Source: Petrosia ficiformis (taxonomy: Eukaryota > Porifera > Demospongiae > Haplosclerida > Petrosiidae). Taken from it: a stretch of 64,000 nt of DNA. This document shows positions 9,430-19,500 of this stretch, in pieces; position 1 is the stretch's first letter, and each line of letters begins with the position of its first letter. Where the stretch lies: assembly GCA_947044365.1 (NCBI GenBank), contig OX345636.1, positions 37,349,212 to 37,413,211 on the forward strand. Reading direction: 5' to 3'. The position numbers were made by a program, and so were the translations under genes. The notes below the pieces were generated by a model. That model saw only the letters and a list, made by a program, of their open reading frames with translations, did not search any database and was not told the DNA's origin.

Positions 9430-12091
9430 ATCTGTGGTTCAAATGAATTATCTGCTTGTGCATAATAGCTGGCAGGTGGCCATACAAAGACTGTTCCTCA
9501 ACAATACTGAAGAAGTCCTGGTCCTATAATAGCTGTTTCATCTCTTCTACATGCACAGTCTTTACCTGATTGAGCAGAGCTAGAGAATCATCATTTGTAG
9601 TGGTTTGTACAAACCTTAACATTTTTGGTCAAAGCATTTTGTGAGTCTGGTGCAGGAGCAATATTATAATCACCTTTACATTCAGTGTACATTATGAATC
9701 ATTAACTTCTTAAAAACTATATAACTGGTATAAATATACCTGGTTGAGGTCTTTTACGTCCTAACTTTTTTGATTCTTGGGTCGAGTGTTTCGTCTTAGC
9801 AAAGAAACATTCACCTTGCTTCGCTTAGATGAAATGGGAATCCCAATACTTAATTTTGCTGCAATAATATGATAGCATGATTTTGTTGCAGGGCAGGAAC
9901 AATATTCTGATGGAAATAATCGAACAGCATACAGTTTCTTTTCAGAACCCAGGACAGTGAACACTTTCAAGTTTGGATTATGTGATACATGGTTCTGTTC
10001 CAATATTAACCTAATATCATGATTTGTAACTTTTTAACTTAAAGGAGAATATCAAAGAAAATTCCTTATACTTACTTGGCTCTAGTTAATGAAGTGGTAG
10101 CATTGTGTTGTGGACTTTCATCCAAATCATTATCAGAAAAGTCATGATGTGTATCCCTACATGTATGCACTAATTACATTAAAAAAACTCTACTGAGTCT
10201 AATCCTTACTTCCTTATGACCTCTTCTTCCTCTTTCTCATCATGCTGTTGTTCTAAACCTGCTTTCACTTTTGCAACAAGAACATCCAAAGGAAATGTTG
10301 CAACCAAGTTCATTTCATCAGTTGGTATTGCTGCAGATGAAGCTTCTGGTTTAAGCTTGTAGTCGCCTAGACCTATTACGCATAAATGCAATGAAATACA
10401 TGTAGTTAGTAATGTGACAAAAACATTAGATTTACTTGCTAGTCCACGTTGCCATTAATTTCAATAAAATGCTTGGAGATAATACAAACTCAGAACAATA
10501 CTATCAACTGGGATCTCTCTCCATTGTGAATACGCTTCAACACTGCATTGAATCCTTCTGATTGATTTGTTGTTATTCCACTGACTGAATTGTAGAGACC
10601 ATATTGCTCAAGAATCCATCGTTCCAAAGCTGTACAAACCTACATAGAAGTGTAATCAACAGTTAAAGGTATAAAAACAATAATTATTATTGTTGAGTAT
10701 AGCATTTACTTTTACTTTGGTATGAATATTTTGGTCAAAATAATCACAGAAAGATTTACTCCAATCATTCCTTAACATTTCATAGTGATCATTGTAATCT
10801 TGTTCTGATGGTTGATGGAACAGATCTCGAAGATGACTTACATACACAGGAATTTCGCTACTTGTTGCAATATGATTTCGTAGCCAAACCTTTGCTGCTG
10901 AGAGAGTGGGGTTCCAGCACTGGAGGCGTTGAACTGACTACAAATGCAGATCAATGCTGTTACATATTCCATATTCTTCATCTGTCACAAGTGGCACTTT
11001 CGTTTTGCCCTTTACCAGGGCTGGCACTTCTTCAGCTACAATTCTCATTAATTCTTCATGACTGCTTTGCAGTTTTCTTTCATGAATTAAATAGAAAGAT
11101 GGCATTACAGGTGCTGACTCAAACAAAACATTTCTAAACAGCAGTGATGAAACATAAAAGTCTCCTAACTGGAATGTAGTGTCATATGATAGTAACTAGG
11201 CTTGGTTGTGTTTAATTGAAGTAGTCGATCAAACTCCTTTATGACATTGCGCATTCCACATACTATAACTAAATCTGGGAATGTTATTATTTTATGAACA
11301 AAACCTCCAAGATCATACGAAAGCTCATGAACATTATATAGTCCATCATGAGAGAATCCAAATTTCTGCTGATGACAATGCTGTACATTAGCAATCTGCT
11401 TAGTATTGCGAGGCTTCAAAACGGACTGGTACTGAGGGGGGTAATCTGAACAACTTATTTCACCTTTATAAATCACTGATGGCATTTTGTCAGTTATCTC
11501 AGCTGTACGTAAAACAGAGGGGCAAGTGCGAGTGAAAGGTCTCATCACTTTACTATTGCCATGGCATGACTCGGTAGCAACCTCATGGTTTCCAACATAA
11601 TGAATTAGAACACGATTGCAAACATTTCCTTGAATATGGTATGCATACCGCTTAAAGCTTGGATTAGTTACTGTACCAGACACACAGGCATAGCAGTCTT
11701 TTGTAATACCTTGAATATTTTTCTTCCTTCCATAGTGACGCCATCTGTACTGGTCACATTTCCAGTCATCTAAGATAAAGTAAATCTGAAATGTTTGAAA
11801 ATTCAATATACATACATATATAATTTATATATTATATATAAGTTATCAATAAACTATTGTCACTAGTCGCCACTCCACAAAACAAATACACAGTGAATAA
11901 ACATGCCATTGAGCTATGAGTAATATTACCTTTTGCTATCTGCTGTTTTGGAGAATACAAGAAAACCTCTCCACCGTGAGGTTTGAATGGTGGCAAATGA
12001 GTTACTACTACGTCAGTGTCTTTCAAATATCTTTGAATGGTTTCAATTCACCTTTAGTTACAGTAACAGGCTTTGCCACATCCAACGCCAT
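9430..12091 (-). pseudogene. MULE-like transposase gene with FLYWCH-like and SWIM zinc-finger regions, broken
   Basis: Minus-strand exons read in order. First a FLYWCH/WRKY-type N-terminus: GGEVFLYSPKQQIAK (exon 12019-11930) spliced to DDWKCDQYRWRHYG (exon from 11769). Then a transposase core with TFQLGDFYVSSLLF, VMPSFYLIHERKLQSSHEE and KVPLVTDEEYGICNSI. Then a SWIM finger, CSCPATKSCYHIIAAKL (CxC...CxH, about 9900). This order is typical of Mutator-like (MULE) transposases, which cut and paste DNA. Three lesions are visible: a frame change near 11180 before TFQLGD, a shift at the T6 run 9766-9771 (which cuts off the expected LGRKRP tail), and a stop at 9524-9526. The N-terminal join (12020-12051) would be only about 32 bases, so the true start is unclear. 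No terminal repeats were found. Confidence 0.72.
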
Positions 12092-12145
12092 ACCATGTGC
12101 ATTCACGTGCTTTAGGGAGTGGCTTTGTCGCGGTCAGCCATTTAG

Positions 12146-14168
12146 TCGAGGGGTATGACACGCATAAAAATTGTGTACGAGATTTGTAAATCCCTGTAAT
12201 TTCTGGAGATTTAAGATTTCTCAGATTTACAGAGATTTGCGCGGATGTACAGAGATTGGCGGAGATTTACGGAGATTTCATTAGTAAACTGAAAATAGCC
12301 GGGAAAGGAGACCAAGATGATGAAGTGAGATATTATAAGTATATAATTATATGTATGTATAAATGAAATATTATAATAATATAAATAGACTGACAATGTT
12401 CAGTAATAGCTGATTTACTTGGTTCTGCCAAAGTAGTAAATAGTTACAATTATAATCATAATGTTGGACCATTGTGTACATGTAAAGCTACTCCCATTTA
12501 CAATCATTGCAGAACCATTGTGGGTCATATTTTGTTGGACACTCAATGCTACCATGATGACACCATTCGTCACATCCGTCACAGGCAAACATTGTTGATC
12601 CGTCATCAGGTAATCTGCAATGGCAGTAAACACTCTGTTTTAAGCTCTTGGTCAATAATTTTTTTTTCTTAATAGTGGGGAAAGTTGTCATACTTTTTCT
12701 CTCGAAGCACAGTGTCAGATGACTCCTCATCTCGTCTTGATCGTACCTGATCATTGTAGGATCCTCACCATGAGCCAGTGATGTTAGGAAGGCAATTGAA
12801 AACAAAGCACAATCCTGAGTGCCGACCTGTTTTCCAACATTCATCACTTTGATCATAAAATTACTAGATGGAAATCGTAAAAGGTTAACAATAATTTGTA
12901 TTGTTTTAGATGAAAGACTGGTGGTAACCATCAAATCATAGTATTCCACTGTGCCTTCCTTACAATCAACTGTAGGTATAACTGCCCAGTGTGACCCATT
13001 TACATGTATTACCTGTATGACCTTGTCCCTTGTTGTCAACGGCTTTTTCAGCTGGTATAATGTATTTTGAAGGCTATTGATATGTTGAAACTGTTTTTTT
13101 ATTAGGGACTGTGCAAAGGCTATGTGAATGTCTGAAAGCCATTGTTGTTCTTCTATCATTTTTTTTCTCTGTTTGTTAGAATCTGTCTCTCTAATTGGAC
13201 CCATTGATTAGATGTTGTTGTTTTCATGGTATCTTTCTTTTCTTTTAAAATAGTGATAGTTTTTATGGTGTCTTTCTTTTCATTATTTTCATTGAGGGTG
13301 GTAGAGGCGTATTATCCTTTAGCCACTTACGTAAAAAATATTTTGCCAGAGTCTCAGGCCAGATACAGATTGTGATGATGGGAGACATGTAATTATAAGG
13401 TTTTTCAGTCATGTTTTTACTTACAATTCTATAGAATAGCCAACTGGGAACAAGATAAACAAACTGTGCTAAAACCAAATGACCTACAAAGTAAAGATTC
13501 AGTACTATTGATATCATGTGTTGTATACTACACACTGACAATCAAAATGTAGCTGATCCTGTTTCTTCTTCAATCAACTGTGTATAGTTTAAAATGGATC
13601 TTTACAAGATTCAAATAGATTTATGATTCTCCTAGCCTCCTAGTAATGGCTCTTGTCATATGCTGGGTGTACTGAGCATGCTCTGATAATGTCATAATGA
13701 ACTGTAAATTATGTTGCTCAATCATGTGTGAGATAGAGAATGAAATTGTTAATGTTATTATAAACGTTATTAAAATTGTTTAATCATTATTAAAGTTAAT
13801 TTAATGTTGCGAGACTAATTGCGTGGGCATTAATCACGAATTTTATTTTTTTTGCCGTGTTCAAAAGTCCATTCTACAAGATTACTGTAATTGCTAGTTT
13901 CGGTCCGAAATTATTTCTGGAAGACGAGTCTGCACAACCATTTCGGCATAAAATCCTCCATTTTTTTATTGTTTTCATATTATGACGTAAAAATTGCAAT
14001 GAATATCATTATATGAAATGGAATTTTAGGACAAGTTTGCATGGATTCTCAGATTTCAAATAAGATTTCAGATTTCCTTTCCAGATTCAGGGATTTGAGC
14101 AGATTCAGGGATTTGAGTTGATTTGTAAGGAGGTTGTACGAGATTTCTATTCGTGTCATACTCCTCGA
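12146..14168. mobile_element. 2.0 kb TIR element carrying a Ulp1-PHD gene
   Basis: Inverted ends are TCGAGGGGTATGACACG (12146) and CGTGTCATACTCCTCGA (ending 14168), extending imperfectly inward through subterminal AGATTT-rich repeats at both ends. ATTTAG flanks both ends directly (12140-12145, 14169-14174). The next bases at the right (TCG) also match the element start, so the duplication could be 6 to 9 bases. The element contains one long ORF (Ulp1-PHD) and no recognisable transposase. It sits just upstream of the MULE-like gene start. It could be a MULE relative that relies on a transposase supplied elsewhere. Confidence 0.78.
12488..13204 (-). CDS. Ulp1/C48-like cysteine protease with C-terminal PHD finger (transposon-borne)
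   Basis: An intact 238-codon ORF. Residues about 20-145 resemble the Ulp1/SENP (C48) fold: WLSDIHIAFAQSLIKKQF, then catalytic-type His72 in NGSHWAVI, Asp90 in YYDL, and Gln130/Cys132 in GTQDCALF. A full His-Asp-Gln-Cys set is therefore present. Residues about 193-236 form a PHD-type zinc finger (CHCRLPDDG, FACDGCDEWCHHG, WFCNDC), a fold that often binds histone tails. Known C48 enzymes cleave SUMO or related modifiers; here the substrate is unknown. The ORF lies wholly inside the TIR element 12146-14168. Transposon-linked Ulp1 domains are known from several eukaryotic DNA transposon groups. Upstream exons may exist, since the start is simply the first ATG and the N-terminal helix seems slightly short. 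Confidence 0.8.
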   Translation of the reverse strand: MGPIRETDSNKQRKKMIEEQQWLSDIHIAFAQSLIKKQFQHINSLQNTLYQLKKPLTTRDKVIQVIHVNGSHWAVIPTVDCKEGTVEYYDLMVTTSLSSKTIQIIVNLLRFPSSNFMIKVMNVGKQVGTQDCALFSIAFLTSLAHGEDPTMIRYDQDEMRSHLTLCFERKSMTTFPTIKKKKLLTKSLKQSVYCHCRLPDDGSTMFACDGCDEWCHHGSIECPTKYDPQWFCNDCKWE

Positions 14169-15707
14169 ATTTAGTCGTACCAGGTCAGCGGTCAGTTGGG
14201 TCAGCATTCTTGAATCGATCAGTGTGGGGCTCGCTCAGGCTCGCCCCAATAACTGTTGTATATAGCAAAGAAACAGGATAGATATTATGCAAATCTTTAA
14301 CAAGTAAGCATAATAGGTTGTTGAGTTTCAGACATGAGGAAGTTAACAATGAAGGAGTACTTCAGTCAATTCATCAAAGATCTGTGTACTTGACTGCAAT
14401 CAGGCTTACACTTAATTCTTCAGGACCCAGCTTTCGAGTGCTCAGAAAGGTAGTCACTAGTGCCATCAGCAATGATTGATACATAGTCATCACAAAGCAA
14501 TTGTAGGGATACATTTTTCCCAGTATATCTCGTTCTATTTGAATTCAAAAAGATGAAAATGAAAACCACAAATCATATAATTTGTTATTTGGTGTATTTG
14601 TGTACTTTTAGTTGCTGAGTTCATATTTTTTTAGAATTTTTCAATTACGAGTAGCCGTTTTCTTTTTACAGTCATTGATCTTTGTTTTGGTCCAATGACC
14701 TTTAGATATCTTATGGTTATTTGATAGATATGATAACTTAATGGTCAAAATTGTACACATACATACAACAAACATGTCTGCATAGAATATTTTGTAGATT
14801 ACAGATTCTGCAACTGTCATTTAATCATTACAGTGTGTATAATGGAGTTTGTATGTCTTTAACATGTATAAATTGAAAACCACAAATCCTATGAATGTGT
14901 TAGTTAGTGTATTCATGTAATTTGAGGTGCTCAGTTCAAACCTTTCATAATTTTTCAATTACAAGCAGCAATTTTGTAGTTAAAATCAATTCTCTTCGTT
15001 TTGATCCAATTCATCTTTAGGGTGAATCATTTTCCCAGTACAGTGAAATTTAATTATGCAACTCTACTGACTCCAACTAGAGCTGTAAGAAGTACACCTG
15101 TGCAACATAGTTCAGCATGATCTAACTGAAATCTGTCTCATCTTTTATGCCAGTACAATTCCAGCCTTCTCCACTGACCAGTAGTCCATTATTGTCAAAG
15201 ACTATTATTGCTCAGAGGATGGAAACAGTAGCAAGACCTAACAGTACCAGTTATTTTGAAGACATTTTGGATAACATCACAGAAGATGAACTTCCTGACA
15301 GGGAATGAATTTTCTAAAATTCAATTAAAAATTTATAAACCCAGTTGTTTAAAAGAAATAGTTAATAATTATTATTTCCTGTATTTTGTTTCTCTACATG
15401 CTTTTCAAATTCCACTTGAAGGAGTCCAATATATGTTATGGTAGAAAGTGGAGAATTCCTTATTTATCACGAAGAGTGAATTTTGGTCGATGGCAAAGTG
15501 AAGACTTTTCTAACTATGTTCTTAGAATACATACCCTGTGAAATACTGCATAATATATTAATTTGGTCATGGACAGACTAGAACAGGAGACTCCTCTCTC
15601 AAAATATACATAAGGATGTTGTTTATGTGTATACGTAAGGGGTGTTGTTTATTTGTGTACATAACTATCTTGTTGTTGCAGGAACTAAATCTTGTGTACA
15701 TAACTAT

Positions 15708-15852
15708 CTTGTTGCAGGCACTAAATCTTGTGGTTATTATTAATAATTATCTATGCAATTACAGTAACCATAAAGATTGTTTTCTCTCAGTTTCATGCAT
15801 TCCCAGCAGTTTTGTAGAGTCTCATGAGTCTCCAGTGGTCTCTCTCACAGTA
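15708..15852 (-). repeat. Single-copy relative of the 45.7-47.5 kb minisatellite and its flank
   Basis: Read on the minus strand, this stretch matches the right end of the minisatellite array at about 47.4-47.55 kb. It has GGAGACTCATGAGACTC, then CTGGGAATGCA, a GTTACTGTAATTG stretch, AATAATAACCACAA and GTGCCTGCA. Only about one minisatellite unit is present here. Confidence 0.7.
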
Positions 15853-16248
15853 AGAGAAGGCTGCCCACACGAGTCCGTTTTTACACTGAAACATTTCAGT
15901 ATTTACACAGACAACATATTTACAACTGACCACCGTTAACATCTCGTGATAGACTCCGAAATGGTGCATATTCACACGAAGCACCGTTTGCTGATCTTCC
16001 GTCGAGACACAAAATATATAGCAATCTATAGCTATCGCTGAAAGAACGCATTACATAGCAGTACAGTATAACTTGAATACACCAACAGCAGGAATGTAGG
16101 ACAACACACATGTATGAATACTTATCATGGCTGTCATTTATACCTTTAAATATCAGGGTGATGCATTTTATCAAAGATTGATTGTTGAAAATAATTTTAA
16201 TTTGATGATACTAAAAAAGGTAAATGTTTTTGCTGTTCAGCACAATAA

Positions 16249-16598
16249 TTAAAAATTAGACAGTATCCTAATTGATGTGTAAGAGTCCATGTGTTTCACG
16301 AATTTCTCAGCAATGGTTTCGAAATTTTCCAATCTCTGGAGAACTGCAAGTAGTTTCAGCAGCTTGTCTGGATTATCGGCAACAGTTGTAGTGATATCGT
16401 TGTACAATTTAACACCTTTACACAGATCAGGAATGGGAGCATCATCAGTAGTTCGAAGGTAAGCATCTTCCGTTATCAGAAATTCTCCATAAAGTTCACC
16501 AGCAAGAATGATTCTGTTCTCAGATGATGCAAGCAGTCTTAACATGTCAGGAGTAAACACACGCAAGATATCTTTCACTTTCTGTGGTGTCAAGATTG
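16249..16598 (-). CDS. Gene 1 exon 12, CARD/death-fold-like C-terminus
   Basis: About 116 codons to the stop at 16249-16251, opened by CATTTAG|CAATC in the right phase. Predicted helices include VKDILRVFTPDMLRLLAS, then the LITEDAY motif, KGVKLYNDITTTV and DKLLKLLAVLQRL. This is the six-helix spacing of CARD-type death folds, where LIT/LLT plus Tyr often follows helix 2. CARD assignment is by pattern only. Confidence 0.75.
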
Positions 16599-19500
16599 CT
16601 AAATGAAATGTACAATAACAACTATAAAATTATAATTACAGTTATCTTACATGACTATTATCGAAGTTTGAAAGTGTTTCATAGTTGAATTCCAGCTTAA
16701 AACATGAGATATCAATGAATCAGATATTGGCTTCATTTACAAAATTAGTAGTAATATAATCATGATTGTTTAGTAATTTGAATAGTAAGGAGGTTTATGT
16801 GGATGTAATCTGAGGCTTGAAGGGCTAATATATCCACATAAACCTCTGAACACAAGCTGGTGGTGTATCTGGCATATACACCAACTATATAGCCATGGTT
16901 TATGTATTATGTTATAACACACCCAGATGTGCCTATATCTGATATATGAGCATGGCACCTGATTGCCATAGCCCCTAGGGTAGAGTAATTACAAATCAGA
17001 TACCATTTCTACATAACAACCCCACATGCAAGTACAGCTGAAGCATACAAGAAAAACACAAAGCTATTTGCAGCGAAAAATAGCATTCATTAGTTTCAGA
17101 ACTAAAACACATTATTATCTTGCCATTAATAAACCCATATCTAGTATCATAAAAACACACCTTCATTTCGATTTGAGGGTGTCTTGTAACCTTGTTTTCC
17201 ATCAAGGGAAGCACCTATAATATATAATATGAATTACAATAATTATAACAGACACTGTTATCAATGAGAGAGACAACATTAATTTGGTATAATTATATAG
17301 GAAGACACCATATTTTACCTGAACTAGATTTGATCCAATGCTTCTCTTCTGGTGACAATTCGAAACGGTAAGCTTCCCTCTCAGTACACTCTGCCGTATT
17401 GGATTGTGGAAGTATTATACCAGGATGAATAAAAGGAGCATCACAACAAACACGTTGACATCGAACACCACGTGTTAATTCTCCATAGCCATGAATCTTC
17501 ATTCTATCTGCGAGACGACGTGAAGATTCTTCCACAGCTTCTAACATGAGAGGAAATTTCAAGATTTCACCAGAAAAATATAACTCAAACCACGAGGTTT
17601 GATCAACGACAAGAAGAGCCCCATCTTGCGAATTGAGGTAAACTGCACGTCGAAGTTGCTTTTCACGAGAGGAAGGATGAAAACGTGGCGCCGATTTCCT
17701 TCGGAGCAACTGCACGATTAAAGCAGGAAAAAACCCTTGAGGAAGAACATTTTTGCCCCAAGTTAGCAATACAGGAGAACAATCTGTGACAAATTTCACA
17801 GGGTTAGGATCATCCAATGGTAAAACACAGGGTATAAAATATGTATCTTTATCAATCAGGTTGGCAATTCGTAGGTATTCGAGGAGAGCGAAAAACATAT
17901 CAACGGAGAATGGATGAGGGTTGAACTTGCTATGAAACAATTCTTCAACAAACTTTTTCCTTAGAATACCAGTGGTCCTTAGCTTTCGACGATCTTCTCC
18001 GATTGGACCAGCACTTGGCAGAGTAAAAGAAGCAGCAAGTACTTCAGACAGACGAGAAACAATTGGGTCAAACTTTGTGAAGATCAGATCAGGAAGTTTA
18101 GTAGGCAAGTACTTGTGTAAGGCAACTGAATCAAAGTATTGGACAGCATTCATTGCATCATCATCATACATCTGAATTCGATTTCCTACTTCCAAACAAA
18201 CAGATTTCTCCACCACACCCTCGTCAGAGCACCGACCAAGCTCCAAGTGGAATAGCATCCATCGAGCAGGAACTTGAACATCTTTCGTGTGAACCTTTGG
18301 AGCCTGCAGAACTTGCTGTTGGAGTAAGCATGTATATTCACCACGTTCCAGTCCTTTGGGAGCCATTGCATTCATGGCAAAAATCACTTCATTCTTACTT
18401 TTGGGTATAAGGATGCAATTGTATTTGTCAACTAGATATTGAAGACGACGATTTTTTTCTTTCAAAGATTCTTCAAAACATTCGCAATCTAAACGTGTGG
18501 CGATAACCATTACCCATGGACAAACTTCCTCCTGACTGGAGATTCTAGTGGCCTCAGCTAGTTCACATGTCCTCTGTATCATTTGCAGATTGGACAGTGC
18601 AAGATTTTCTGGGACCTTATATTTGTTTACACCAGCAACGAGGAAACGAACCATTGGCTTATCATCTAGCTTCTCGTCTAGACGAATGACAACAAGATGA
18701 AGCGACACTTTTGGGAACATCAGAGGAAGTACATCAGTGAACTGAGGTTGACCACCAGAATCAACAATGTGAAACCAGGCGATATTGAAAAGGTTAGAGG
18801 AAGAATCTCCATTTTGTTTCAGCTTGGCAATAGCTCTAAGAACATCTGACATTGGCTGTGAGGTTGGATGTTTCTTTGCTGGGGAGTTTTCACTTGATAT
18901 AGGTTGCACAATACCAGTTGGAGTTTGTGTTTCTGCATTTTTGTCTTGATTTGCACTTTTAGTAGATGGCTGAGGTGGTGCTGTTGATTTGTGTTTTTCC
19001 TCTTTTTCACAGATATGGGAAGCAATCATTCCCATTATTTTCATCTCATCAACAGGTTGTAGTACATGTTGTACTTCTTCAGATGAGAGAGAAAAGCGAC
19101 CAGTTTTGATTAATCGAACTGGATTCTCGAAAATCTCTGTGCTATGCTGCTGGGGTTTTGGCAAAGGTGGAAGTCCTTGTAATATACGACAGACGCTGGA
19201 TTTACCTGCTGCCGGTGCCCCATGCATTAATATAAGGCAAACATTAGCATCACCAGACCCCTCCTTTAGGGCATTGATCAGAGAAGCCTGAATTTCTGGT
19301 GAAAATGGGGTATCTAAGGATTGAGAGAGAAGAATGTTTCATTATTGAATTCCAGTTTAAAACATGAGATGTCAATAAATCAGATATTGGCTTCATTTAC
19401 AAAATTAATAGTAGAATAATCATGATTGTTCAGTAATTTAAATATCAGAGAGTACGGTAGTACTCTTTATGTAGGGATGGCACGGAAAGCAAATGGCCGC

